A program made the translations under genes and the position numbers. The notes beneath the pieces are model-generated. The model was not told the DNA's origin and ran no database searches. It saw nothing but the letters and a program-made list of their open reading frames with translations. Shown in pieces: positions 25,966-34,732 of a stretch of DNA of 64,000 bases; position 1 is the first letter of the stretch; each line of letters opens with the position of its first letter. The stretch covers positions 582,568 through 646,567 of the forward strand of contig NZ_AWFD01000001.1 in NCBI RefSeq assembly GCF_000682735.1. Reading direction: 5' to 3'. Source of the stretch: Hyphomonas sp. CY54-11-8. Its GTDB lineage: Bacteria; Pseudomonadota; Alphaproteobacteria; Caulobacterales; Hyphomonadaceae.

Positions 25966-26560
25966 CGCGCTTCTCTCCAACCTGCCGCGTTTCGACAGGG
26001 ATGATCAGACGCATCCTGCCGAGCAGTTGAAACGCATGCTGGGCCAGATGCAGGCAGCTGCCGCACGGCCTGCGGCTGCACCGCCGCAACAGGACGTGTC
26101 GGAAGCGGAAGAGGAATTGACGCCTCCCGAAGACCTGGGGCCATCGCTCGCGGAAGTCGAAAGTCTCGTCGCGCAGCTTTCCTCTGCACTGACCCGGATT
26201 GAGGGCGAGGCGCGGGATCAGTCCATGCAGGTCACGCAGGCACTCGCAGCACGCCTTTTCCCGGAATTGTCGCGGCAGTTTCTGGCCGACGAGATTGCCC
26301 GGCACCTTCCGGTTCTTGTGCCGGCTTCGGTGCCGTCACTTGAGATCCGTGCCCGGCAGGCCATGCTGGACAAGCTTGAACCCATCATCGCGAGCGAGTC
26401 GTCTCTGGCTGGCCGCTGCAAGTTGGCGCCTGCAACGTCGCAGGATGAGACGCGTGTGCTTGTCTCGTGGAAGACCGGCGGCGTGACATTTGATTTCGAG
26501 GGTCTGCTGGCTGCGTGCCTCGCCCATCTGGACCCCTCCCACACAATGATCGAGGAGTAG
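25958..26560 (+). CDS. fliH: flagellar assembly protein FliH (FlbE-like)
   Basis: 200 residues. A Pro/Ala/Glu-rich N-terminal region, a helical middle (EVESLVAQLSSALTRIEGEA) and a globular C-terminal part with ELSRQFLADEIARHLPVLV fit the FliH/FlbE group. FliH holds the ATPase FliI and links it to FliN at the export gate; the short gap to fliN suits this. Sequence conservation in this family is weak, so position between fliF and fliN is part of the evidence. Confidence 0.75.
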   Translation: MSNALLSNLPRFDRDDQTHPAEQLKRMLGQMQAAAARPAAAPPQQDVSEAEEELTPPEDLGPSLAEVESLVAQLSSALTRIEGEARDQSMQVTQALAARLFPELSRQFLADEIARHLPVLVPASVPSLEIRARQAMLDKLEPIIASESSLAGRCKLAPATSQDETRVLVSWKTGGVTFDFEGLLAACLAHLDPSHTMIEE

Positions 26561-26564
26561 ACCC

Positions 26565-26888
26565 ATGGCCGTCCCTATGGAAGCCGAACCCAAATCGCCT
26601 GAGGTCGAGCGTCGTGACCCGTCTTCAGCAAACCAGCATCGCCGGACGATTTTCAGTGTTCCGGTCACTGTAACCGTTTCGATCGGGCAGGCACGTCTCA
26701 GCGTGTCGGAAATCCTTGATTTGCAGCCGGAATCAATTGTTCCGCTTACGTCTCGTATCGAGGACCCGGTGGACCTCACGATCGACAACAAGGTCATCGC
26801 GAAAGGTGAGCTTGTGGAAACGGAAGATGGTTCGCTCGGCGTGAAAATTACGGAGATACCGGAGCAATCCTACGATGATCTGGGCTAG
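26565..26888 (+). CDS. fliN: flagellar motor switch protein FliN
   Basis: 107 residues. A short charged N-terminus precedes a SpoA domain: TVTVSIGQARLSVSEILDLQ, then VDLTIDNKVIAKGELVE, and a final LGVKITEI. FliN forms the base of the C ring with FliM and binds FliH. Its last 14 bases overlap the fliP start. Confidence 0.9.
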   Translation: MAVPMEAEPKSPEVERRDPSSANQHRRTIFSVPVTVTVSIGQARLSVSEILDLQPESIVPLTSRIEDPVDLTIDNKVIAKGELVETEDGSLGVKITEIPEQSYDDLG

Positions 26889-27660
26889 GGCAGGGGGCAT
26901 TTTCCTCCGCTTCAGCATTCTGATGATGCTTGCCGTGGTGGGCGTTTCGCTCGCCGCGCATGCGCAAGGTGCGCCGCAGCTGGACCCGGTTCCCAGCCTG
27001 AATGATGTCCTGAACGGAAATGGCCAGGGCGGGCTCAGCCGCTCTGTGATCCAGCTCTTCCTGCTGGTGTCGGTACTCAGCCTGGTGCCGGCGATCGCCA
27101 TGATGGTGACCTGCCTGCCATTCATGGTGATCGTCTTTTCGTTCATGCGTCAGGCTGTCGGTGTCCAGCAGGCGCCGCCCAACATGATGATCATGGCGCT
27201 GGCCATGTTCCTGACCTTTTTCGTCATGGAACCGGTTTTCACCAATGCGTGGGACAATGGCATTTCCCCTTACATGGATGGCGTACTGACCGAAGAGCAG
27301 GCCTGGGTAATGACCACGGACCCGTTCCGGACCTTCATGACCAACCGGACCGAACCGGAAACCCTTTACGTGCTGAGCGATGCCCTGAACCGGCCGCTCG
27401 CCGAGGGTGAAGCGCCGTCTTTTCCTCTGCTCGCGACCGGTTTCATGCTGTCGGAGGTCAAACATGCCTTCCAGATCGGCTTTGTCATATTCCTGCCATT
27501 CATGGTGATCGACCTCGTTGTAGCCTCGGTGCTGATGGCGGTCGGCATGATGATGGTGCCACCCACTGTGGTTTCGTTGCCGTTCAAGCTCGGATTTTTT
27601 GTTCTGGCAGACGGCTGGCTTAAGATTACAGAAGCCATTTTGCGCGGATATGCAGGATGA
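26875..27660 (+). CDS. fliP: flagellar export gate protein FliP
   Basis: 261 residues. A cleavable signal (MLAVVGVSLAAHA) is typical of FliP. The mature protein has LFLLVSVLSLVPAIAMMVTC, RQAVGVQQAPPNMMIMALAM, and AFQIGFVIFLPFMVIDLVVA, LMAVGMMMVPPTVVSLPFKL. It forms the core of the type III export channel with FliQ and FliR, which lie 23 kb away. No fliO, the usual FliP assembly helper, is seen next to it. Confidence 0.95.
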   Translation: MIWARAGGIFLRFSILMMLAVVGVSLAAHAQGAPQLDPVPSLNDVLNGNGQGGLSRSVIQLFLLVSVLSLVPAIAMMVTCLPFMVIVFSFMRQAVGVQQAPPNMMIMALAMFLTFFVMEPVFTNAWDNGISPYMDGVLTEEQAWVMTTDPFRTFMTNRTEPETLYVLSDALNRPLAEGEAPSFPLLATGFMLSEVKHAFQIGFVIFLPFMVIDLVVASVLMAVGMMMVPPTVVSLPFKLGFFVLADGWLKITEAILRGYAG

Positions 27661-28769
27661 GCTCTGCCCGAACTGCCTCCAACGTGGAAAGCCTTCCAGC
27701 GCGCCGCGCGCAAAAAATGGGTGTGGCGCCGCCTCAGCCGGCACCGATCAGTTCTGCCCAGCGCGCTGCGGTGATCATCGCCTTGCTGGGGGAGAGCGCC
27801 GCCAAGCCGATTGTTGAAAAGCTGGACGATGCCGCGCTGGCCAAGGTCGCTTCCGCGCTTGAAAACCTGTCCATGCTGACCCGCGATGAACTGGTCGACA
27901 TCGTCATGGATTTCATAGCCCATCTTCGCAAGACAAATGGCGCGATGCGCGGAGGCCGGACACGTGCCAAGGAAGTCTTGTCCAGCGTGGTCGACTCCAA
28001 TCGCCTGAGCCTGATCTACAAGGACGACACTTCAGAAGCGGCTGATGACGAGGATGAGGAACAGCTCAGCGTATGGGAACGCCTGGAGCGCAAGGATCCG
28101 AAACAGGTTGCAACTTACCTTTCGCGCCTGTCGCCCAATTTGATCGCTCTGATTCTGCAGAAGCTCGACGTGTCCGTCTCGTCAGAAGTTCTGGGCCATA
28201 TGGAAGGCGATAAGCTGGGACCGATGATCGGCCACATGGTCGAGCCGCGAAAGACCGATCCGGGCGTCGACCAGGTGCTTGGCCGCATGGTCGAGATGGA
28301 ATTTCTCAACGCCGTTCAGGAAGAAACCGAGGAAGCGGGCAACAATCTGGCCTCTGTCGGGGAGCTGCTGAGCCTCATCTCGACGGAAAAGCGTGACAGC
28401 CTTGTCGCGTTTCTCCGCTCCAAGCATCAGGACAAGCTGGAAGGCATCGAGAAATCGATCTTCACGATCGAAGGTCTGCCGGACCTGCTGCCGAAGAATG
28501 CCGTGCCGGTCGTGTTCCGCGAAGTGGATCAGTCATTCCTGCTGAAGCTCCTCAGCACGCTTCAGGGCAGCAACAGTGCCGTCTCGGATTACCTGCTCGG
28601 GAATATTTCGTCGCGGATGGCAGATCAGTATCGTGACGACCTTGGCGGCATGAAGCCTCTGGAACCAGCAGCCGCCGAGACGGTCCAGCGGGAATTCCTC
28701 AATGCCCTGATGGGCCTCAAGCGGCGTGGCCTGATCGTGCTTGAGCGCAGCGCAGAACAGGACGCCTGA
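27657..28769 (+). CDS. fliG: flagellar motor switch protein FliG
   Basis: 370 residues, longer than the usual 330-340 because of an N-terminal tail of about 35 residues (LPARRAQKMGVAPPQ). FliG-N follows (RAAVIIALLGESAAKPIVEK), then the middle domain (KQVATYLSRLSPNLIALILQ) and the C-terminal torque domain with LPKNAVPVVFREVDQSFLLK and LKRRGLIVLER. It connects the MS ring to the C ring and meets MotA. The gene ends inside a perfect 12-bp hairpin. Confidence 0.94.
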   Translation: MSSARTASNVESLPARRAQKMGVAPPQPAPISSAQRAAVIIALLGESAAKPIVEKLDDAALAKVASALENLSMLTRDELVDIVMDFIAHLRKTNGAMRGGRTRAKEVLSSVVDSNRLSLIYKDDTSEAADDEDEEQLSVWERLERKDPKQVATYLSRLSPNLIALILQKLDVSVSSEVLGHMEGDKLGPMIGHMVEPRKTDPGVDQVLGRMVEMEFLNAVQEETEEAGNNLASVGELLSLISTEKRDSLVAFLRSKHQDKLEGIEKSIFTIEGLPDLLPKNAVPVVFREVDQSFLLKLLSTLQGSNSAVSDYLLGNISSRMADQYRDDLGGMKPLEPAAAETVQREFLNALMGLKRRGLIVLERSAEQDA

Positions 28770-28782
28770 CGCGTCCTGTTCT
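28754..28782. terminator. perfect 12-bp hairpin between convergent fliG and flgI
   Basis: AGAACAGGACGC-N5-GCGTCCTGTTCT, spanning the fliG stop codon. There is no T-run, so on its own it is not a canonical terminator, but it is placed to end both convergent transcripts or protect the 3' ends. Confidence 0.6.
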
Positions 28783-28803
28783 CAACCGGCCCTAGTCACA
28801 CCT

Positions 28804-29907
28804 TTATCGGATCACCAGTTCAGCGTGGATGGCGCCTGCCGTCTTCATGGAGCGGATGATATCTGCCATTTCCTGCGGTGTGACGCCGAGGGCGTTCAGA
28901 CCAGAGATCAGTTCCGACAGCGTCACATTCGGCTGGAGCAGGGCAATATTGCCGCTACCCGTCTGACCGATGGAGATTTCGGATCGCGGAAGCACCTGCG
29001 TTTCTCCGCGGGAGAATGGCCCGGGCTGAGACGCGACCGGCGTCTCTGATATCTTGATCGAGATATTGCCCTGCGCAATCGCAACGCGGGAGATGGTGAC
29101 ATCGTCGCCCATCACGATCGTTCCGGATTTCTCGTCAATGACGATACGGGCCGGGGCGTTGACCGGCACGGTCAGGTTCTCGATTTCTGCCAGCAGACGG
29201 GCAGGGGAGACCTGGAGTGAAGCAAAGTTGAGTTCCACGGTTCCGGGGTCGCGCATGAAGGCGATCGGACTGCCGACCCGGCCATTGATGACATCCTCGA
29301 TCCGCGCCGCCGTGGTAAAATCCGGGCTGCGGAGCGCCAGGGTCAGGTGGTCGCGCTGGTTGAAGTCATAAGCGAGTTCCCGTTCCACGCGGGCACCGTT
29401 GGGAACTGCGCCGGTCGTCGGAGTGCCGCGCGTTTCGCGCGCGCCCGCTGCCTGGACATCGATGCCGCTGACGATGATCGCGCCCTGCGCCACGGCGTAG
29501 ACTTCATTGTCCGCGCCCTTGAGCGGCGTAAGGATCAGCGTCCCGCCCTCGAGGCTTTTCGCATCACCGATGGAGGCGACAGTGACATCGACGCTGGATC
29601 CGGACCGGGAGAAGGAGGGCAACGTGGCCGTAACGAGCACGGCAGCAACGTTCTTCGGCTTGATCTCTTCACCCTGAACGTTCACGCCCAGGCGCTCCAG
29701 CATGTAGGAGAGGGAGTCTTCGGTGAAAGGGGAGTTCTTCACCGTATCGCCGGTGCCATTGAGTCCGACAACGATACCATAGCCGACCAGATCGTTCTGG
29801 CGAATCCCTTCTACATCCACGATATCGCGGATGCGGGTTTCAGCACTGGCGGAGAAAGCCAGGGTTACTGCTGAAAAAGCTGCGAGGATCAGGGCGGTCC
29901 ATTTCAT
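28804..29907 (-). CDS. flgI: flagellar P-ring protein FlgI
   Basis: 367 residues with a Sec signal ending FSASA. Signature stretches are RIRDIVDVEGIRQNDLVGYG, VVGLNGTGDTVKNSPFTEDS, NVAAVLVTATLPSFSRSGS and the C-terminal LNALGVTPQEMADIIRSMKT. FlgI builds the periplasmic bushing in the peptidoglycan. It is the last gene of the minus-strand unit flgE-flgK-flgL-flgI, 4 bases after flgL. Confidence 0.96.
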   Translation of the reverse strand: MKWTALILAAFSAVTLAFSASAETRIRDIVDVEGIRQNDLVGYGIVVGLNGTGDTVKNSPFTEDSLSYMLERLGVNVQGEEIKPKNVAAVLVTATLPSFSRSGSSVDVTVASIGDAKSLEGGTLILTPLKGADNEVYAVAQGAIIVSGIDVQAAGARETRGTPTTGAVPNGARVERELAYDFNQRDHLTLALRSPDFTTAARIEDVINGRVGSPIAFMRDPGTVELNFASLQVSPARLLAEIENLTVPVNAPARIVIDEKSGTIVMGDDVTISRVAIAQGNISIKISETPVASQPGPFSRGETQVLPRSEISIGQTGSGNIALLQPNVTLSELISGLNALGVTPQEMADIIRSMKTAGAIHAELVIR

Positions 29908-29911
29908 GGCA

Positions 29912-30889
29912 CTACCTCATAAAGTTCAGCAGGCTGAGATTGGCCAGCCGTGCAGTAAGTGTGTAGGAGGCTTCGAGACCGGTTTCGAGCTGCTTCAGTT
30001 CCGAAGCCGCTTCATATTGGTCCCTTGCCGTCATCTGATTGAAAGCGTGCGTGAGGACGGTTTCCTCAACATCGAGCGCGCTTTTCGAAGACTCGATCTG
30101 CGCCTGAAGAATGCCGCGCTCTGCGCGGGCAATCGTCAGAGCTGCCTGACCGTCCGCCAGCGTATCGGTTGCCTGAATGAGGGCATCACTGTTGCCGTCG
30201 AAAAGGGCAAGTGTTTCGTCGGCCCCGGACAGCGCGAGAACGGCCAGCCCCCAGACAGTCTTGGTGATCTCAGGGTCGGTGCCTGTCACACTTGCCGGAT
30301 CGGAGGCTGTCGCAGTGCCGGAATAGATATCGGCCTGCCAGCCGCTGCCTGGCGTGTTGAAATAGGCATCCATCTGCGTCGCGAAGTCCGCGGCATCGGT
30401 CGCGGAGGCCGCCATGGCACGGACATCGTCCAGAAATGCGTCCACGTCACTCATCGGCTTGGTGTTGGTGGCGTCGCCAGAAAACAGATAGCGTTCGCCA
30501 TGACGCGTATTGAGGATGGAGAATGTTGAGGCAATGGCCGCTTTCGCGTCGCGTACAACCGCTTCCCTTGCGGTAAAATCCTCAGAGCCGAGCGCGGCTT
30601 TCATGCGAACGCCGAGTTGACCGATATTGTCATCGATTGCTGTCAGAGACTGCTGGATGATGTCCAGCCTGGTCTCCTTGAGGGTCAGCTGGGTCCGCTC
30701 GTTCGTGACATCGTCGATTGCTTTCTGTCCGAGCATGGCCTTGCCAATACGACCGGACAGATGCGCGGTCATGTCCTTGTAGCGGCCTGTGACGGCTTCC
30801 TCGGATGTCGTGTCGATGCGTTCGCGCAGGCGAACAACCGTCTCACTGAGACCGGATGAGATGTTGTGGATGGGAAGGCTCAGGCGCAT
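29912..30889 (-). CDS. flgL: flagellar hook-filament junction protein FlgL
   Basis: 325 residues, flagellin-like. The N-terminal D0/D1 helices include VRLRERIDTTSEEAVTGRY, and the C-terminal helix ends DQYEAASELKQLETGLEASY then TLTARLANLSLLNFM. The middle (LFSGDATNTKPMSDVDAF) matches FlgL (HAP3) rather than filament flagellin. Being 4 bases from flgK supports this. It seats the first flagellin subunits on the hook. Confidence 0.87.
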   Translation of the reverse strand: MRLSLPIHNISSGLSETVVRLRERIDTTSEEAVTGRYKDMTAHLSGRIGKAMLGQKAIDDVTNERTQLTLKETRLDIIQQSLTAIDDNIGQLGVRMKAALGSEDFTAREAVVRDAKAAIASTFSILNTRHGERYLFSGDATNTKPMSDVDAFLDDVRAMAASATDAADFATQMDAYFNTPGSGWQADIYSGTATASDPASVTGTDPEITKTVWGLAVLALSGADETLALFDGNSDALIQATDTLADGQAALTIARAERGILQAQIESSKSALDVEETVLTHAFNQMTARDQYEAASELKQLETGLEASYTLTARLANLSLLNFMR

Positions 30890-30893
30890 GTCA

Positions 30894-32342
30894 TCAGATC
30901 TCCATCAGCCGGTCGATCATGTTGCTGGCAATTTCAATCACCCGTGCATTGGCGGCATAGGCCTGCTCGATGATCAGAAGATCCTGCATCTGCTGGTCGA
31001 CATCGACGCCCGTCTCGGAAATTTCTGCTTCCGCCATGATGCTGTACTGCGATGATGTCGACGAGAGGACTGCTTCATGGCTTACTCGCTTCTGTCCGGT
31101 CGTGGATGCAAACTGGGCAAGAAGCTCGCTGGAAGAATAACTACCTTGAAACCCTCCCATATTCATTGGGCGGACGGTTGTGACTGCGTCCAGCATGTTC
31201 TGCAGGATGGTCGCATTCCCTGAAGCGCCCTCGCTGATTGCCCCGATACCGTCCCGCAAACGCCACATGCTGCCGCCCTGGCTAGGGTCGATGGCCGGGT
31301 TCAGTGCCAGGCGCCCTGCAAGACCTGGATCGCCGGAGCCGTCGGAGTCCACGAACAATCCTTGCGCACCCGGCGTTTTCGTCGGATCGATTGCATCGTC
31401 CGAAAGGCGGGCAATCAGATCGCCCGCAAGAGTGTCCAGCTGGTCACTGAACGCGGGAAGGTCGGTATCGCGCAGCGTGAACAGCGCGCCAAACATGCCG
31501 CTTGAAACAGCGCCATACGAAGACGTGCCGGGCGTGATGGATATGCCCCCGACGCTCAACCCGGAGAGGCCGCCACTTGCCAGTGTCTGCGAAGGGCCAA
31601 ACACGGTCGATGGCGTGAATTCAATCTCTTTGGCGGTCGTTTGCAGAAGGTAGACACCTTCCTGCGTGACGATATCGATGCCGCCACTCTGGCGCGGTAC
31701 GGTTTGTATCGGCAAGTAGTCGGAAATCTGGTCGAGCAGGCGTCCCCGTTCGTCGATCAGCGCGGCCGCCTGGCTGCTGGTGCGGTCAATCCGGGCGATC
31801 TTTCCGTTGAGTTCCTCAATGCCCTTCAAGGCGGCATTCACTGTGTCTACGCCGATTGCGATTTCGTGGTCAGTTTCCGCGCGAAGGGACGTGGCGAAAT
31901 CGGAAAGGGCATTGAATTCCTTGACGAGGGAACTGGCCGCCTGAAGCGTCGCGGTCATATCCGAGCCGGACTCGGGCGATATGGCGAGATTGGACAGGGC
32001 GCTCTCGAAGTTCGAAAACAGGCCGAAAAGTCCGGATCCGTCGGCCGTATTTCCGACGCGGGCAGAGATGGTGCTCCAGGTCGATGCGAACAGGTCCGCC
32101 TGTGAAAGGTCGCTTCCGAGAGACCTGCGTTCGGCAGACAAGGCCTCGTCACCGGCCCGGGTGATGCCAACGGAGCGGACCCCTGCGCTGTTCCCGCCGA
32201 GGATGTTCTCCGCCACAACGAGCGAACGGCGGACATAGCCCGCCGTCGTCGAATTCGAGACGTTCGTGGCGACGACGTCGGCCTTCAGACTTGTGATCCG
32301 AAGGCCCGATTGTGCCGCCTGGATAGCGCTGGATATGGTCAC
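30894..32342 (-). CDS. flgK: flagellar hook-associated protein FlgK
   Basis: 482 residues. The N-terminal motif SSAIQAAQSGLRITSLKADV with TNVSNSTTAGYVRRS, the GIEELNGKIARIDR and ALIDERGRLLDQISDYLPIQ helices, and the C-terminal QMQDLLIIEQAYAANARVIE followed by IASNMIDRLMEI identify FlgK (HAP1). It lies between hook and FlgL. The order flgE-flgK-flgL follows the assembly order. Confidence 0.93.
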   Translation of the reverse strand: MTISSAIQAAQSGLRITSLKADVVATNVSNSTTAGYVRRSLVVAENILGGNSAGVRSVGITRAGDEALSAERRSLGSDLSQADLFASTWSTISARVGNTADGSGLFGLFSNFESALSNLAISPESGSDMTATLQAASSLVKEFNALSDFATSLRAETDHEIAIGVDTVNAALKGIEELNGKIARIDRTSSQAAALIDERGRLLDQISDYLPIQTVPRQSGGIDIVTQEGVYLLQTTAKEIEFTPSTVFGPSQTLASGGLSGLSVGGISITPGTSSYGAVSSGMFGALFTLRDTDLPAFSDQLDTLAGDLIARLSDDAIDPTKTPGAQGLFVDSDGSGDPGLAGRLALNPAIDPSQGGSMWRLRDGIGAISEGASGNATILQNMLDAVTTVRPMNMGGFQGSYSSSELLAQFASTTGQKRVSHEAVLSSTSSQYSIMAEAEISETGVDVDQQMQDLLIIEQAYAANARVIEIASNMIDRLMEI

Positions 32343-32369
32343 TTACGTGCCGTCCCGTTCAAGCGTGAA

Positions 32370-33674
32370 TTAGCGCTTCAGGTTTGTGGTTTCCTGCAGC
32401 ATCTCGTCGACGGTCTGGACGATCTTCGCGTTGGAAGAATAGGCCCGTTGCGTTTCGATGAGATCGGTCAGCTCGGCCGCGATGTCCGTGGTCGACTCCA
32501 TAAGAGAGTAACCGGAAACAGTTCCGACCGGCCCAGTGCCGGCATCCCAAAGGTAGAGGCTGCCGGATGAGGACGAAATCGAAAATGCCTGCCCGTCGAG
32601 CGCGGTGAGGCCGTTCATGTTCGGGACGTCTCCCACCGGGATCTGGTAGAGCGTGCGGCGCAGGCCCGTATCATAGACGGCCTGAAGGTAACCGTTCTCA
32701 TCGATCTCGACCTCTGCGAGGTCGCCCAGCGGGGCGCCATCCTTGGTCACAGCGGTCGGGGAGTAGGGACCCGCCAGCTGGGTGATGCCGGCGCTGTCGT
32801 CCGGGCGGCCTATGAAAATTTCGACTGGGCCGTGCGCCAGGGTCATCGACAGGCGGCCGGTAGATGCATCGTAAGCGACGCCGCCACCAGCCGTTGCCGT
32901 GTCGATCCGCCCGCCATTGGCAGCCGTGTCGTCAAATACGAGATTGAGATCGCCGATCGATGTAAGCGGGTCACCTGCGCTGTCGAAGAACTGGACATCC
33001 CATTCGTTTGAGGAACCACTGCCCGGCACCGATGGTGTAAACTCAAGAGTCAAAGTCTGGGCGCGACCAAGATTGTCGAAATACTCGATCGGAAGCAGGT
33101 AAGGCTCACCGGAACCGCCGGTATTGGTTGCGTCGGCTGGCAGGTTGATGCCGAGTTCCATGCTGGTGGTCGGCGAAGCAGTGAACTGTGAGGTTGCGAT
33201 GTTCACAGGCTCAAGGTTCAGGCCGCTGTTACGGCTGACATTGCCGATGTCGCCCGAGGAATCTGCAGGCCAGCCCAGAAGGAACATGCCGCTCTGGGTG
33301 CGGAGATAACCGTTCTGGTCGGTGTAGAATGAACCAGTCGGCAGGAGCATGAGCGAACGTTCCGATGGTACGGCGCCGACGCCGCCCTCATTCGTAACCG
33401 GGATCAAGCCGCGGCCTCCGACAGCAATATCGGTGGCATTACCTGTCCCTGTCAGCGACCCTGTTGCTGCGATATCCTTGTAGGAACTCACCCGGACACC
33501 GCCTGCCGCATAGGCAGAGCTGCGTTGCTGGAGAACCATACTCGAAAAATCGACCTGGCTGCGTTTGTAACCGTAGGTCGACGAGTTGGCGATGTTGTCG
33601 GAAATCGTGGAGAGGCGGGCGGAGTTTACATTCAAACCCATCACCCCTGCATTCAGGGACGAAGAAATGCTCAT
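32370..33674 (-). CDS. flgE: flagellar hook protein FlgE
   Basis: 434 residues from the ATG at 33674, which has AGGAG 8 bases upstream; an earlier in-frame ATG lacks this. N-terminal SSSLNAGVMGLNVNSARLST and DNIANSSTYGYKRSQVDF are the rod/hook motif. GQFY-type strand PTGSFYTDQNGYLRTQSGMF is in the middle. The C-terminus ELTDLIETQRAYSSNAKIVQ, VDEMLQETTNLKR is the shared rod/hook helix. It heads the flgE-flgK-flgL-flgI unit behind TTAA motifs. Confidence 0.94.
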   Translation of the reverse strand: MSISSSLNAGVMGLNVNSARLSTISDNIANSSTYGYKRSQVDFSSMVLQQRSSAYAAGGVRVSSYKDIAATGSLTGTGNATDIAVGGRGLIPVTNEGGVGAVPSERSLMLLPTGSFYTDQNGYLRTQSGMFLLGWPADSSGDIGNVSRNSGLNLEPVNIATSQFTASPTTSMELGINLPADATNTGGSGEPYLLPIEYFDNLGRAQTLTLEFTPSVPGSGSSNEWDVQFFDSAGDPLTSIGDLNLVFDDTAANGGRIDTATAGGGVAYDASTGRLSMTLAHGPVEIFIGRPDDSAGITQLAGPYSPTAVTKDGAPLGDLAEVEIDENGYLQAVYDTGLRRTLYQIPVGDVPNMNGLTALDGQAFSISSSSGSLYLWDAGTGPVGTVSGYSLMESTTDIAAELTDLIETQRAYSSNAKIVQTVDEMLQETTNLKR

Positions 33675-33721
33675 GTCGGTTGCTCCTGCAAAGTGACGCA
33701 ACCATGAGTAATTATTGTTGG

Positions 33722-33748
33722 TTAATGACGAGATAACCTCGCTTAACC
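33722..33748 (-). promoter_or_regulatory. CtrA-like motifs upstream of flgE
   Basis: TTAA-N7-ATAAC at 33722-33737 differs by one base from the full CtrA box TTAA-N7-TTAAC. A TTAACC at 33743-33748 is next to it. Both lie 48-75 bases upstream of the flgE ATG, between motB and flgE. Confidence 0.45.
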
Positions 33749-33756
33749 CTGTAAAT

Positions 33757-34569
33757 TTATTGGGTCAGGATGGTAATCGAAATCCGGCGGTTCTGCGGAG
33801 CAGCCGGGTTTTCCGGAACCAGGGGTTCAGAATCGGCCTTTCCTGAAACTTCCCGTATACGGTCAGCCGGCATGCCGGAGCGGACCAGGAGGCGGCGGGC
33901 CGTGTTGGCTCGGTCGGCAGACAGGTTCCAGTTGTCGTAGACGGCGGCATTCCTGTAGCTGCGATTGTCCGTGTGACCGACAATCTTGACCTGGTTTTCG
34001 AAGCTTTCGAACGATCCGGCGACCTGTCCCATCAGGTCTGCCAGCAATTCGGACGGATGACTGGAACCGACAGGGAAGAGGGGGGTCTGAGCCGAGTCCG
34101 TGATCTCCACCACGATCCCTTCCGGCGACATCTTGATCAGCATGTGCTCGGAAATCTGGTGCCCGTCTTCGGTAAGACCCTTCTTAAGGTCCTCAAGCTG
34201 CGCGGCGATCGCGCGTTCATCGGTTTTGTCTTTCGTCCCGTGCGAGTCGATGGATTTCGACCGCGATGCGCCAGTCCCCATTTTTGCGTAGGTTTCTTCC
34301 GTGAAGATGGACGAGCCATTGAGGCCGTCCGATCCGCCACCGGAGATACGGCTGATCGGAATGGTCGGGTTGAAATAGTCGGCAATACCTTTGCGCTGTT
34401 CTTCCGTTGTGGCGTTCAGAAGCCACATCAGAAGGAAGAACGCCATCATCGCGGTCACGAAGTCCGCGTAGGCGACTTTCCAGGCACCGCCATGGTGCCC
34501 TTCGCCTTTAACGACCTTCTTCCGCTTGATGATCGTCGTGTGAACGACAGGTTGTTGCTTAGTACCCAT
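33757..34569 (-). CDS. motB: flagellar stator protein MotB
   Basis: 270 residues. The basic N-terminal tail (TTIIKRKKVVKGEGHHGG) precedes the single helix AYADFVTAMMAFFLLMWLL, in which the Asp is the proton-binding residue. The plug/linker follows. The C-terminal OmpA-like peptidoglycan domain has VKIVGHTDNRSYRNAAVYDN, WNLSADRANTARRLL and NRRISITIL. TTAACC overlaps the start codon. The partner motA lies 1.1 kb away on the other strand, which is unusual as motA and motB are often adjacent. Confidence 0.95.
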   Translation of the reverse strand: MGTKQQPVVHTTIIKRKKVVKGEGHHGGAWKVAYADFVTAMMAFFLLMWLLNATTEEQRKGIADYFNPTIPISRISGGGSDGLNGSSIFTEETYAKMGTGASRSKSIDSHGTKDKTDERAIAAQLEDLKKGLTEDGHQISEHMLIKMSPEGIVVEITDSAQTPLFPVGSSHPSELLADLMGQVAGSFESFENQVKIVGHTDNRSYRNAAVYDNWNLSADRANTARRLLVRSGMPADRIREVSGKADSEPLVPENPAAPQNRRISITILTQ

Positions 34570-34700
34570 TAACCCTAACCACTTGAGCCAGTAGGCACTT
34601 TCTAACAGACAGCCGTGAAGGAACGCTGCGGAGTCGATGGTTAACTTGCTCCGGGCTGTTAATGGTTTTTCAACCGGTCACCCACCATCACTGGTTAACG
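34569..34700. promoter_or_regulatory. TTAAC-rich region between motB and the FliM-like gene
   Basis: TTAA motifs occur at 34569 (TTAACC), 34641 (TTAAC), 34659 (TTAATGG) and 34695 (TTAAC) in a 163-base divergent promoter region. CtrA-type control is plausible; none of the pairs has the exact N7 spacing. Confidence 0.4.
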
Positions 34701-34732
34701 GGACGGTACGTTTTTTTAATAGGTGGCAAACT